Source of the DNA: Porticoccaceae bacterium UBA1989
GTDB lineage: Bacteria; Pseudomonadota; Gammaproteobacteria; Pseudomonadales; Porticoccaceae
NCBI GenBank assembly: GCA_002335945.1
Contig: DDDD01000182.1
Coordinates: 21,883 to 54,070 of the forward strand
Reading direction: 5' to 3'
Length of the DNA: 32,188 nt
This document shows positions 23,913 to 32,188 of this stretch, piece by piece. The first letter of the stretch is position 1. Each line of letters starts with the position of its first letter. The notes under the pieces are model-generated. The model had not been told where the DNA came from, ran no database searches, and saw nothing but the letters and a program-made list of their open reading frames with translations. Position numbers and translations under genes: made by a program.

Positions 23913-24380
23913 ATGAAAAAATTATTAATTCTTGTTCTATTGTTTGCCACTCCTGCACTTGCCCAAGCCGCTGCTCCAACAGCCGATGTGCAGGTGACCA
24001 ATGCTTACATTAGAACCATGCCCCCCGGGCGAACCACAACGGCTGGCTTTCTCACTATTGCCAACAATAGCGATCAAAGCTGTGAGCTGACTGGGGCTAT
24101 GTCTACTCTCTCTAATCGACTCGAATTTCATGAGCACCAGCATACACAGGGCATGATGAAAATGAGACCCGTAGCTACCGTGGTTGTTCCTGCCGGTGAA
24201 ACCGTCGTCTTTGAGCCAGGGGGTCTGCACATTATGTTATTCAATATTGATACTGAGCTGGCCGCAGGAGAGGTTACGCAGATGCAGCTAATCACGGATC
24301 AATGTGGATCAATAAGCTTTGACGCAAAAGTACGCAGCCTACTGGCTAAGCCTAAGAAGATGGAGGGGATGCATCACTAA
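23913..24380 (+). CDS. Periplasmic copper chaperone PCu(A)C
   Basis: The 155-residue protein begins with a signal peptide (MKKLLILVLLFATPALAQA) and has exactly the copper(I) motif H-X10-M-X21-H-X-M: His73, Met84, His106 and Met108. PCuAC proteins deliver copper to the CuA centre of cytochrome c oxidase. Two extra cysteines (57 and 131) could form a disulfide, and the C-terminus is Met/His-rich (MEGMHH). AAGAGG precedes the ATG. It is divergent from dsbD, a periplasmic thiol reductase, and its stop overlaps the next start (TAATG). Confidence 0.93.
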   Translation: MKKLLILVLLFATPALAQAAAPTADVQVTNAYIRTMPPGRTTTAGFLTIANNSDQSCELTGAMSTLSNRLEFHEHQHTQGMMKMRPVATVVVPAGETVVFEPGGLHIMLFNIDTELAAGEVTQMQLITDQCGSISFDAKVRSLLAKPKKMEGMHH

Positions 24381-25447
24381 TGAGTTGGTTGAACCGCATA
24401 AAATCTCGCTGGAATAACTCCTATAGAAATATGAGTGAGACCTTGTCTGACGACTATATAGGTGAGCGCGCGCCAAAGGGTTTACGTTATAGCCTGCTGG
24501 GTGCGCTGATTGTCTTTGTGCTCTTGGTCATACTGGGCTGGTACTGGACTGAAGAGCCAACTCAGTTTGATGTGCAGCCGGTGGATCAATCTGCAAATGG
24601 CACTGAGCCTGTGATCGGAACGGCGACGACAGCCACCCTCATTAACGTTATCGACCTGCTACTAAATAAACGCGGCGGCTATCTAAGCAATGATGTAACC
24701 CCTCCAGGAATTTGGCTAGACAACATTCCGAGCTGGGAGTTTGGTGTCATTGTCCAGATTCGCGACCTTAGTAAAGCCATGCGTGAATCCTTTAGTCGCT
24801 CCCAGTCCCAGTCAACTGAAGATCCCGATCTGGCATTGGCCGAGTCACGTTTTAATGTTGATCATACTAGCTGGGCAGTCCCCTGGCCTGAGAGTGAATA
24901 CGCTGACGGACGACAGTATCTGAATAATTATTTGCTTCGCCTCAGTGACGATAAAGCCTTTGATGCCCAGTTCTATGCCCGTGCCGATAATCTTCGCTAC
25001 TGGTTAGGAACCGTTGAAACTAGGTTGGGCAGTCTTTCCCAGCGGCTGTCAGCCAGTGTGGGTCAGCGACGAATAAACACCGATTTAGCCGGCGCCAGCG
25101 GCGCTAGACAGTCGACTCAGTCACCCAACGAGCTAATGATAAAAACAAATTGGCTGAAAATTGATAATGTTTTTTATGAAGCCCGAGGTACCTCTTGGGC
25201 GCTGCTACATTTCTTAAAAGCCATTGAGGTAGATTTTGCAGATGTACTGGCCAAGAAAAACGCCATTACCAGCGTACAGCAAATTATTCGTGAGTTAGAG
25301 ATGACGCAGCAGTCGGTTAGTACGCCGATGATTGTTAACGGCGAAGGTTTTGGAATGTTGGCCAACCACTCTCTGGTGATGGCCTCTTATATAAGTCGCG
25401 CCAATGCGGCAATTATTGATTTGCGGGAGTTACTCTCCCAAGGTTAG
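24380..25447 (+). CDS. DUF2333 family membrane protein
   Basis: The 355-residue protein has one membrane helix (about 37-56) after a short cytoplasmic N-terminus, then a large, mostly helical C-terminal part expected in the periplasm. NVIDLLLNKRGGYLSNDVTPPGIWLDNIPSWEFGV and the RDLSKAMRESFSRSQSQS segment fit DUF2333. Function is unknown. The start codon overlaps the stop codon of the copper chaperone gene by one base and the next gene begins six bases downstream, so all three are probably co-translated. Confidence 0.85.
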   Translation: MSWLNRIKSRWNNSYRNMSETLSDDYIGERAPKGLRYSLLGALIVFVLLVILGWYWTEEPTQFDVQPVDQSANGTEPVIGTATTATLINVIDLLLNKRGGYLSNDVTPPGIWLDNIPSWEFGVIVQIRDLSKAMRESFSRSQSQSTEDPDLALAESRFNVDHTSWAVPWPESEYADGRQYLNNYLLRLSDDKAFDAQFYARADNLRYWLGTVETRLGSLSQRLSASVGQRRINTDLAGASGARQSTQSPNELMIKTNWLKIDNVFYEARGTSWALLHFLKAIEVDFADVLAKKNAITSVQQIIRELEMTQQSVSTPMIVNGEGFGMLANHSLVMASYISRANAAIIDLRELLSQG

Positions 25448-25452
25448 ATGCA

Positions 25453-27978
25453 ATGACGGATGTCTTGGACGCAGATGGAATTGGTTCGGGGGCGGAGTTA
25501 AATATTAATAGTCAGTCAGATAGCGAATTGAGTCGCGCTCTGATTGCTGCTCGCCTCAAGGGTGGCGTAATGGTGGTCGATCACAATTTTAAAATTGTGA
25601 TGATTGATCGCAAAGCTGCCAGTTTCTGTGGTCTGTCTCCGGGGCAGTCTCAGGGCAAGCGCTTCTACTCGTTATTCCCTCCATTGCTCGGCAGCCTGTT
25701 TGCCACAGAACTCCATGAAGTCGTAACGCTCATGAGCGCCAGACGCTGCTCGCGACCCACCGACAACGAATTACTCGATCAATTTGCCAGTGCCTTTAGT
25801 CACACTGTTGAGGTCTACTCGGTGCTGTTTGGTATTTCCATGCGCGCCTACACAGAAGACGGCACGACCTACGGGCTTATCCAGCTTAAATTACAGACGC
25901 CGGTAACGGCTAATTCGGAACCACGGGGCGTCGAGGATACTAGTCAGGGGCGTAGCCTGTCTCTCGCAGATGATGCGGTACTGATCGTTACCGACTGTTA
26001 CGGTTTTATCTCTGGGATTAGCAAGTCTGCTCAGGCGCTATTTGGTTACAGTGAAGACTTATTGAAGGGCAGCTCCGCCCGTGTTTTATTGCCCGGGCTG
26101 GATGGTCTCGATGGCATGAATATTTCAGAGGCCATACAGATATTATGCGCCCGGCATAACCAGGGCTATATCCTCGCAGCCACGTCAGAGGGCGACACTA
26201 AGGCCCTAGATATCCAGTTGTTTAACTGCGCTGACGAGGGCGATGAATTTATCTTACTCTGTCGCGATCGCACCGATGCTAGCAGAGAAGCCGAGGAGCT
26301 AGCCAACCGCGGTAATCTTTTTGATCTAACGTTTTCCAGTGTTGCCGACGCAGTGTTAATGGTGGATAGCGAAGGCTTTGTGACGGAGATGAACCCAATC
26401 GCCGAACAGTTGCTGGGCTTTGAGCTTGATACCTCTAAGGCCGCGCAAATTCAAGCGATTATGCCGCTAGCCAATGAAGATACCGGCATTAGCGTTACGC
26501 CTATTCATGATGCCCTTAACAAGGCCACCAATGTTGAGGTGACACAGTCACTGTTGCTAAAAGTGCGGGGTAGCGAACCTACGCCTGTTGCCGTGTCAGC
26601 CTTCCCCTTGAGGGACGCATTGGGTCGGGTTAAAAAATGTCTGGTGATCTTTCGTCCATTAAGTGAAGCGCGGCGAGTATCCAGTCGCCTCAAATGGCAG
26701 TCCAAGCATGACAGCCTAACGGGATTGCCCAACAGAAATTCTCTCGCCGAAAAAATACAGCGAGCCATTGAGAGCGCCAAGCGGGACGGTGCAATTCATG
26801 CGCTGCTCTATATCGACCTGTATAACTTTTCGGTGATCAACGACACCAGTGGCCATATGGCCGGTGACGAATTACTCAAGCAGTTCGCCCGTTTACTCTT
26901 GGAGGTAACAGGCCCCAGTGACTTTGTGGCTCGTATCGGCAATGACGAATTTGCCTTGCTGCTGCACTGTGTTAACTACGATAAGGCCATGGCCCTAGCA
27001 GAGCAGATACTAGATGTGATCAAAGAATTTAGTATTCCCTGGGAAGGTGAGGTACTCAAGGTCGGTGCCAGTATTGGTGGCATCATGATTGACAATGAAG
27101 CTCTATCAGATATCGATCTCATGATATCTGCGGGTTCCTCCTGTGCGGCTGCTCGCGATAAGGGCCGCAATAAAATTCATTTCCAATCATTTAACGAAGA
27201 GGTCGCCAAGCGTCGGACTCTCGCTAGAAGTATGCCAAAAATTGTTTCGGCCCTAGACGAAGATCGCTTTACGCTTTTTGCCCAGCCTATTACGGCACTC
27301 AACCGAGGCATCGCGCTGCCAAAGTATTATGAAATTCTGGTACGTATGCGCGACAGCGATGGCACTATATTGCCTCCCTCGGAATTTATTCCCGTGGCTG
27401 AACATTTCTCGCTGATTGATGATTTGGATAAATGGGTGTTTAAAAACGCACTCAAATTCTTACTTAAATTAAAAAGCCAGGGTCTTCCATTGCCGACATT
27501 ATCGGTTAATTTATCGGGCAGTACTGTCGGTGATGAAAATGCTATTGACTACATTTTGGCTGGTTTTAGCGATAGCGGTATATCCCCAAAGCATATTCAG
27601 TTTGAGATAACTGAAACCGCCGCTGTTAAACATCTGCCGGAAGCCAAAAGACTCATCGCCACGTTGAGATCCGTGGGGGTGTCTTTTGCGCTAGATGACT
27701 TCGGCAGTGGACTGTCGTCTTTTGCCTACTTAAAAGAACTGCCTATCGACTGCTTGAAGATTGATTCAAGCTTTATTCAGACCATGGACAACAGTGAGGT
27801 GGACTACTCCGTGGTGAGTACCATCAATCACCTAGGGCATATTATGGGTGTTACTACCGTTGCCGAGGGGGTGGAGAATAAAAAGCAGCTGGAGTTGTTA
27901 AAGAAAATTGGCGTTGATTATATCCAGGGATTCTTGATAAAGCGTCCAGAACCCCTAGACAATTTGTTACTGCTCTAA
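25453..27978 (+). CDS. PAS-PAS-PAS-GGDEF-EAL cyclic-di-GMP protein with altered GGDEF
   Basis: The 841-residue soluble protein appears to have three PAS-like domains (about 25-150, 165-275, 285-400). A GGDEF domain (about 418-580, DSLTGLPNRNSL) and an EAL domain (about 595-835) follow. The GGDEF signature reads GNDEF (496-500), so cyclase activity is doubtful, though GTP binding may remain. In the EAL domain the motif is EIL (627-629), with the catalytic Glu kept. Asn686, Glu718/Glu721, Asp748-Asp749, Lys769, Glu805 and Gln825 all remain, so c-di-GMP hydrolysis is likely. No membrane helix or receiver domain is seen. It is the last gene of the copper chaperone-DUF2333 run and converges with the kinase gene. 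Confidence 0.93.
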   Translation: MTDVLDADGIGSGAELNINSQSDSELSRALIAARLKGGVMVVDHNFKIVMIDRKAASFCGLSPGQSQGKRFYSLFPPLLGSLFATELHEVVTLMSARRCSRPTDNELLDQFASAFSHTVEVYSVLFGISMRAYTEDGTTYGLIQLKLQTPVTANSEPRGVEDTSQGRSLSLADDAVLIVTDCYGFISGISKSAQALFGYSEDLLKGSSARVLLPGLDGLDGMNISEAIQILCARHNQGYILAATSEGDTKALDIQLFNCADEGDEFILLCRDRTDASREAEELANRGNLFDLTFSSVADAVLMVDSEGFVTEMNPIAEQLLGFELDTSKAAQIQAIMPLANEDTGISVTPIHDALNKATNVEVTQSLLLKVRGSEPTPVAVSAFPLRDALGRVKKCLVIFRPLSEARRVSSRLKWQSKHDSLTGLPNRNSLAEKIQRAIESAKRDGAIHALLYIDLYNFSVINDTSGHMAGDELLKQFARLLLEVTGPSDFVARIGNDEFALLLHCVNYDKAMALAEQILDVIKEFSIPWEGEVLKVGASIGGIMIDNEALSDIDLMISAGSSCAAARDKGRNKIHFQSFNEEVAKRRTLARSMPKIVSALDEDRFTLFAQPITALNRGIALPKYYEILVRMRDSDGTILPPSEFIPVAEHFSLIDDLDKWVFKNALKFLLKLKSQGLPLPTLSVNLSGSTVGDENAIDYILAGFSDSGISPKHIQFEITETAAVKHLPEAKRLIATLRSVGVSFALDDFGSGLSSFAYLKELPIDCLKIDSSFIQTMDNSEVDYSVVSTINHLGHIMGVTTVAEGVENKKQLELLKKIGVDYIQGFLIKRPEPLDNLLLL

Positions 27979-27985
27979 CTAAGCT

Positions 27986-28990
27986 CTAAAGCAGTTTGAG
28001 ACCATTGTATTCAGCACTGTGTAAACGCGGACCATACTTGCCTACCACTGCGCTAGCGGCTCGATTGGCAAAGGTAGCGGCTTCCAAGCAGGACTGGCCA
28101 TGGGTGATACCGTAAAGGTAGGCTCCGGCAAACATATCACCAGCACCATTGGTATCTACTGCCGTAATTGGCTGAGCTTCTGCACGGTGCACGCTGAAAC
28201 CATCAAATATGACAGCCCCTTCACCACCAAGGGTAATAGCAAACTGTTTGGTTGTTATCTGCAGGCGCTCAATCGCTTCATCAAGACTGTCTGTACCACA
28301 CCAGCTGAGAGCTTCCTGTTTGTTACAGAACAGCAGATCAATACCATCGCCAACCATTTCTTCAAGGCCGATTTTAAAATATTCAACAATACCTGGATCA
28401 GACAGGCTCATGGCTACTTTTGTACCCGCGGCCTGGGCTGCTTCGCGGGCCTTAATGGCTGCTGCTCGGCCAGTATCACTGGTGACCAAATAACCTTCTA
28501 TGTAAACATATTCAGAATCGGCGATGGCTGCGGTATCGATATCATCGGGGCTCAGCGTTTCTCCAATCCCTAAGAAGGAGTTCATGGTGCGCTCGGCATC
28601 TGGCGTCACCATCACTAGGCACTTGCCCGTAATGCCTACATCTAGATCATCATTCCCGCCCTTGTTATTAGAACTATGATCAACGCCATTATCGATCAGA
28701 TCCTGTAAGTAAAAATGCCCATTTTCATCGTCTGCAACTTTGCAAGCCATATAGCCCTTGCCACCAAACTGGGTCAGGGAAATTACTGTGTTAGCCCCAG
28801 AGCCGCCGCAGGCGCGATTGGATAATGTCAGATGATCTTGCAAGTTCTCAATGAGAAAATTTTGACGATCCTGATCCACCAATGTCATTAGGCCTTTCTC
28901 TATTTCTAGGCGCGCTAGGTCTTGATCCGAGACTTGAATTTCAGTGTCGACGAGGGCATTGCCCAAACCAAAGATATGGTATTTTTTCAT
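27986..28990 (-). CDS. PfkB-family adenosine kinase-like sugar kinase
   Basis: This 334-residue ribokinase-fold protein has GLGNALVDTEIQV at the start, the substrate-binding GGSGANTVISLTQFGGKGYM, a lid segment and the PfkB signature DTNGAGDMFAGAYLYG with the catalytic Asp. It phosphorylates a nucleoside or sugar; the sequence looks like bacterial adenosine kinases of the PfkB family, but the substrate is not proven. It begins two bases after rpiA and is probably in the same message, a ribose/nucleoside theme. Confidence 0.88.
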   Translation of the reverse strand: MKKYHIFGLGNALVDTEIQVSDQDLARLEIEKGLMTLVDQDRQNFLIENLQDHLTLSNRACGGSGANTVISLTQFGGKGYMACKVADDENGHFYLQDLIDNGVDHSSNNKGGNDDLDVGITGKCLVMVTPDAERTMNSFLGIGETLSPDDIDTAAIADSEYVYIEGYLVTSDTGRAAAIKAREAAQAAGTKVAMSLSDPGIVEYFKIGLEEMVGDGIDLLFCNKQEALSWCGTDSLDEAIERLQITTKQFAITLGGEGAVIFDGFSVHRAEAQPITAVDTNGAGDMFAGAYLYGITHGQSCLEAATFANRAASAVVGKYGPRLHSAEYNGLKLL

Positions 28991-28992
28991 TT

Positions 28993-29673
28993 TTATGCCT
29001 TAGCGGTGTGGGTAACAATACCCTGTTGAGTGGCTAAAAATAATATATCTGCTGATTTAATGGCGAAGAGACCGTTGGTGACCACGCCGGTAATTTGATT
29101 AATCTGCTCTTCAAGAGCGCAGGCAGATCCCATGGGGTAGAGACCATGAACATCCAGAATAAGATTACCATTATCGGTTATAACGCCGTCGCGCCATACC
29201 GGATCGCCACCAAGTTTCACCAGCTCACGGGCCACATAGCTGCGAGCCATCGGTATCACCTCAACTGGCAATGGGAACATACCCAAATAGTCTACCCACT
29301 TGCTTTCATCGGCTATACAGACAAATTCGTTAGCTACTGCAGTAACAATTTTTTCGCGGGTAAGTGCTGCGCCGCCGCCTTTGATTAACTCAAGACGGGC
29401 GTTGGCTTCGTCGGCACCATCAATATAAATAGTCACCTCTGACACCGCGTTTAATTCGAACACCTGAATGCCATGGCCGCGGAGTCTTTCAGCGGAGCCC
29501 TCAGAGCTAGCCACGGTGCCTTGAAATTTATGTTTGTGCTTTGCGATAAGATCAATAAAGCAGTTGGCCGTCGAACCCGTACCAATACCAATAATGCTGT
29601 CATCTTCAATTCTAGTTAAGCTGTAATCCACGGCTGCCTGAGCCACTGCTTGCTTAAGTTGGTTTTGGTCCAT
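28993..29673 (-). CDS. rpiA: Ribose-5-phosphate isomerase A
   Basis: RpiA interconverts ribose 5-phosphate and ribulose 5-phosphate, the substrate of Rpe encoded earlier in the window. The 226-residue protein shows IGIGTGSTANCFID, VASSEGSAERL, YIDGADEAN with the catalytic Asp, KGGGAALTREKIV and FPLPVEVIPMA. ATG 29673 (MDQNQLKQAVAQAAVDY) is the family start with GAGG upstream; the frame is open 32 codons further but that part is not conserved. It is divergent from ilvA, as in Pseudomonas. Confidence 0.97.
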   Translation of the reverse strand: MDQNQLKQAVAQAAVDYSLTRIEDDSIIGIGTGSTANCFIDLIAKHKHKFQGTVASSEGSAERLRGHGIQVFELNAVSEVTIYIDGADEANARLELIKGGGAALTREKIVTAVANEFVCIADESKWVDYLGMFPLPVEVIPMARSYVARELVKLGGDPVWRDGVITDNGNLILDVHGLYPMGSACALEEQINQITGVVTNGLFAIKSADILFLATQQGIVTHTAKA

Positions 29674-29846
29674 GGGTAGCCTCAACAGGTTAGATATGAA
29701 AATTATGGCGGTGATTATACGGTGATCTTGCGCATAAAACACAGTGGCTAAGGTGCCTAGTTCGACCATTAATTGGATTAATAGACTGGCGTAAACGTCT
29801 AGATCAAATTACCATTACCGCACACCTGAATAACGCTGGAAGACCC

Positions 29847-31364
29847 ATGCCACAAAAGTACGTTAAAAAAATTCTCGATGCACGTATCTATGATCTCGCC
29901 ATAGAGACGCCGATTGATGCTGCCCCATTACTTTCCCAGCGATTGAATAACGAGATTTTACTGAAGCGTGAAGATTTACAGCCAGTATTTTCATTCAAAC
30001 TTCGTGGTGCCTATAACAAATTACGTCAGCTCTCAAAAGAGCAGCTAGCTGCTGGTGTGATTGCTGCTTCGGCGGGCAATCATGCTCAGGGCCTGGCCAT
30101 GGCGGCTAAAAAGATGGGGGTTAAGGCTACGATTGTTATGCCCAAGACCACCCCGCTGATTAAAGTGGATGCCGTGCGCGCTCGAGGCGCCAAGGTAGTT
30201 TTGGTGGGTGATAGCTATGACACTGCTGCGGCTCATGCCAATAAGCTGGTTGAAGAACAGGGCCTGACTTACATTCACCCCTTTGATGACCCAGATATTA
30301 TTGCGGGTCAGGGTACTGTGGGCATGGAAATTCTGCGTCAGCATCCCGGTGATTTGGATGCAATCTTCATTGCCGTAGGTGGTGGTGGCCTCTGTGCTGG
30401 TGTGGCTGCCTATGTGAAATATGTGCGCCCCGGGGTAAAGATTATTGCGGTGGAATCTGATGATGCGGCCTGTCTTGATGCGGCCATGAAAGCAGGCCGT
30501 CGTGTGCGCCTAAAAGAAGTGGGTATTTTCGCTGACGGTACCGCCGTGGCACAGGTAGGTAAAGAGACCTTCCGCATACTCAAAGATTTGGTGGATGAGG
30601 TTATCACCGTCAGCACTGACGAAATATGTGCTGCCCTTAAAGATGTCTATAACGATACTCGTGCAATCTGCGAGCCTTCAGGGGCTATGGGTGTGGCTGG
30701 TTTAAAAAAATATGTCGAGAAACATGGCATAGAAGGGCAGACGTTACTGTCTATTCAGTGCGGTGCCAATATCGATTTTGATCGTCTGCGCTATATTTCT
30801 GAGCGCACCGAAGTGGGTGAAAAGCGCGAGGCTGTTTTAGCGGTCACTCTTGATGAGAAGCCTGGAAGCTTCCAGACTTTCTGTAAGTTACTGGGCAAGC
30901 GCAATATCTCCGAATTCAATTATCGCTATAATGATGCAAATCATGCCCAAGTTTTTGCTGGCATGAAAGTGACCTCGGATGAAGATCGCCATCAACTTGT
31001 CGCTGATCTTATCGCTAAGGGTTATACCGTGTCGGATATGACAGACAACGAGATGGCCAAGCTACATATTCGCCATATGGTTGGCGGCCGATCACCTCAG
31101 GTGGGTGAAGAGCAGGTCTATCGTTTTGAGTTTCCGGAACGTCCAGGTGCCATGTTGAATTTTCTGGTTCATCTGGGGGGGCGTTTTAATATTTCGATGT
31201 TCCATTACCGCAACCATGGCTCGGCCTTTGGCAGAGTATTGGTAGGATTTCAGGCGTCGAAGAAAGATCAGCGAGCATTAAAGAAATTCTTAGATGAGCT
31301 GGGCTACCGCTATGAAAATGAAACCGACAATGAGGCTTATCGGTTTTTTCTCGGCAGCGAATAA
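29847..31364 (+). CDS. ilvA: Threonine dehydratase, biosynthetic
   Basis: IlvA deaminates threonine to 2-oxobutanoate, committing it to isoleucine. The 505-residue protein has the PLP lysine in SFKLRGAYNKL (Lys51), SAGNHAQGLA, the phosphate loop GGGGLCAG and PSGAMGVAG. Two C-terminal ACT-like regulatory domains (about 325-500; each begins like VTLDEKPGSF and FEFPERPGAM) give isoleucine inhibition and valine activation, marking the biosynthetic rather than catabolic enzyme. I found no leader peptide rich in branched-chain codons in the 173 bases upstream. Confidence 0.97.
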   Translation: MPQKYVKKILDARIYDLAIETPIDAAPLLSQRLNNEILLKREDLQPVFSFKLRGAYNKLRQLSKEQLAAGVIAASAGNHAQGLAMAAKKMGVKATIVMPKTTPLIKVDAVRARGAKVVLVGDSYDTAAAHANKLVEEQGLTYIHPFDDPDIIAGQGTVGMEILRQHPGDLDAIFIAVGGGGLCAGVAAYVKYVRPGVKIIAVESDDAACLDAAMKAGRRVRLKEVGIFADGTAVAQVGKETFRILKDLVDEVITVSTDEICAALKDVYNDTRAICEPSGAMGVAGLKKYVEKHGIEGQTLLSIQCGANIDFDRLRYISERTEVGEKREAVLAVTLDEKPGSFQTFCKLLGKRNISEFNYRYNDANHAQVFAGMKVTSDEDRHQLVADLIAKGYTVSDMTDNEMAKLHIRHMVGGRSPQVGEEQVYRFEFPERPGAMLNFLVHLGGRFNISMFHYRNHGSAFGRVLVGFQASKKDQRALKKFLDELGYRYENETDNEAYRFFLGSE

Positions 31365-31393
31365 CCCAGCTTCGACGCTCCCAGTTCCGACGC

Positions 31394-32188
31394 TTAGAGT
31401 AGGTCGGAAATCTGACGGATTTGAATGGCTTCAAAACCAGAGCCCGCAAGGGCATCTGAAATTACGACCACGCGATCGTCGGGTGAAAACTCATTGCGCT
31501 GAATCATAATGGCAGCGGCTGTAGCCAGCGTTTTCTCAGAGTCTTCACTAAACTCAATTTGATAACTCAGTACATTGCGGTTCATTACCAGCTGACGGCG
31601 CGTGACGCTGTCATTGGTAAAGGCACAGATAATCGACTCCTGAGGGTGGCAGTTGGTCACCCGATTAGCCATACGCCCACGGCGCGTCGGTACGATAATC
31701 GCTTTGGCTGAAATAGACTCGGCCAGATTAACTGCCGCCATGGCAATCTGCTGCTTATCGCCGTCTAGCTCTAGATTGTCTGTAAAGCGCAGACCACGAC
31801 TACTCTCAGTTGAACGAGAAATTCGGTCGAGAATCTCAACACATTTGACCGGATATTTGCCTACCGTTGTTTCACCCGACAGCATAATGGCGTCAGCTTC
31901 TTCATAGACCGCATTGGCAACATCAGTCACTTCGGCGCGGGTTGGTATCGGGTTCTCGATCATCGACTCAAGCATATGGGTAGCAACAATAACCCGCTTA
32001 CCCATCTCTGCGCAGGTGCGAATAATGCGGCGCTGCACACGAGGCAATACTTCTAGAGGAATTTCTACACCTAGGTCACCACGGGCAACCATAATGCCAT
32101 CCGCAGCAGCGATAATTTCTACCATATTGGTGATGGCTTCCTGATCTTCAAGCTTGGCCACGATCTTAATTTTGTCTGCCTTGTTGCC
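31394..32188 (-). CDS. pyk: Pyruvate kinase, C-terminal part, cut by window end
   Basis: The frame is open to the last base, so the N-terminal half is outside; GTG 32161 is internal. The visible 264 residues start inside the barrel (IKIVAKLED), then ADGIMVARGDLGVEIPLEVLPRVQRRII, VIVATHMLESMIENPIPTRAEVTDVANAVYEEADAIMLSGETTVGKYPV and the C-terminal allosteric domain ending in AIQIRQISDLL. Pyruvate kinase makes pyruvate and ATP from phosphoenolpyruvate. THMLESMI replaces the more usual TQMLESMI. It converges with ilvA, 29 bases apart. Confidence 0.95.
   Translation of the reverse strand, partial: GNKADKIKIVAKLEDQEAITNMVEIIAAADGIMVARGDLGVEIPLEVLPRVQRRIIRTCAEMGKRVIVATHMLESMIENPIPTRAEVTDVANAVYEEADAIMLSGETTVGKYPVKCVEILDRISRSTESSRGLRFTDNLELDGDKQQIAMAAVNLAESISAKAIIVPTRRGRMANRVTNCHPQESIICAFTNDSVTRRQLVMNRNVLSYQIEFSEDSEKTLATAAAIMIQRNEFSPDDRVVVISDALAGSGFEAIQIRQISDLL

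Noticed and set aside
23762..24001. 80-codon N-terminal extension of dsbD
   Set aside because: It would bury the signal peptide at residue 81 and overlap the start of the divergent copper chaperone gene.
28100..28573. 157-codon plus-strand frame opposite the adenosine kinase gene
   Set aside because: It is a shadow of a well-supported PfkB-family gene and has no domain signal.
29674..29769. 32-codon N-terminal extension of rpiA
   Set aside because: RpiA proteins start near MDQNQLKQ; the extension covers the promoter region shared with ilvA.
1..32188. Mobile elements, CRISPR arrays, tRNA or rRNA genes
   Set aside because: No transposase, integrase, regularly spaced repeats, terminal inverted repeats or tRNA/rRNA-like sequence was recognised by reading both strands.

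Overview
The window looks like a chromosomal segment of a marine-type gammaproteobacterium close to Pseudomonas/Cellvibrionales (SAR92/Porticoccaceae-like is my inference). The main basis is gene order. dsbD-aroQ-accB-accC-prmA-DUF3426-dusB-fis-purH, rpe...trpE-trpG-trpD-trpC-crp/vfr-osmC-coq7 and rpiA/ilvA are three blocks I recognise from Pseudomonas-type genomes. No phage, transposon, CRISPR array, rRNA or tRNA is visible.

Left part (1-6176, + strand): the 3' end of an acyl-CoA synthetase gene, a small secreted EF-hand protein with a terminator, rpe, then the tryptophan operon trpE-trpG-trpD-trpC. Between rpe and trpE there is a perfect TATAAT box, an AGGAG ribosome site and an unlisted 20-residue leader peptide containing Trp-Trp-Arg-Trp, so the operon is very probably controlled by attenuation. 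The usual gph gene between rpe and trpE is absent.

Middle left (6200-10970): a minus-strand crp/vfr operon with two small conserved genes (DUF1272, DUF2164), a divergent OsmC-family gene, then a 680-base region that is not empty. On the minus strand it holds a 36-residue small secreted or membrane peptide gene with a strong ribosome site and terminator. Further on is a second, shortened copy of the same unit (operator, -10 box, terminator) with no convincing reading frame. The operator copies lie between the peptide gene and a divergent LysR-type regulator, and about 430 bases away. This LysR-controlled small-gene/small-RNA pair is the most likely undescribed system in the window. After the regulator come coq7 (ubiquinone) and a YwaF-like membrane protein.

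Centre (11050-21715): purine synthesis (purD, purH), separated by plus-strand photolyase and DUF1059 genes, then fis-dusB, a DUF3426 zinc-ribbon membrane protein, prmA, accC-accB (fatty acid synthesis) and aroQ (shikimate pathway). The photolyase gene has an ideal ribosome site but an ATC codon where the start should be.

Right part (21998-32188): dsbD (periplasmic thiol reduction) divergent from a three-gene + strand run of a periplasmic copper chaperone PCuAC, a DUF2333 membrane protein and a three-PAS GGDEF/EAL c-di-GMP protein. A minus-strand adenosine kinase-like gene and rpiA follow, divergent from ilvA, and then the 3' part of pyruvate kinase, which runs off the window end.
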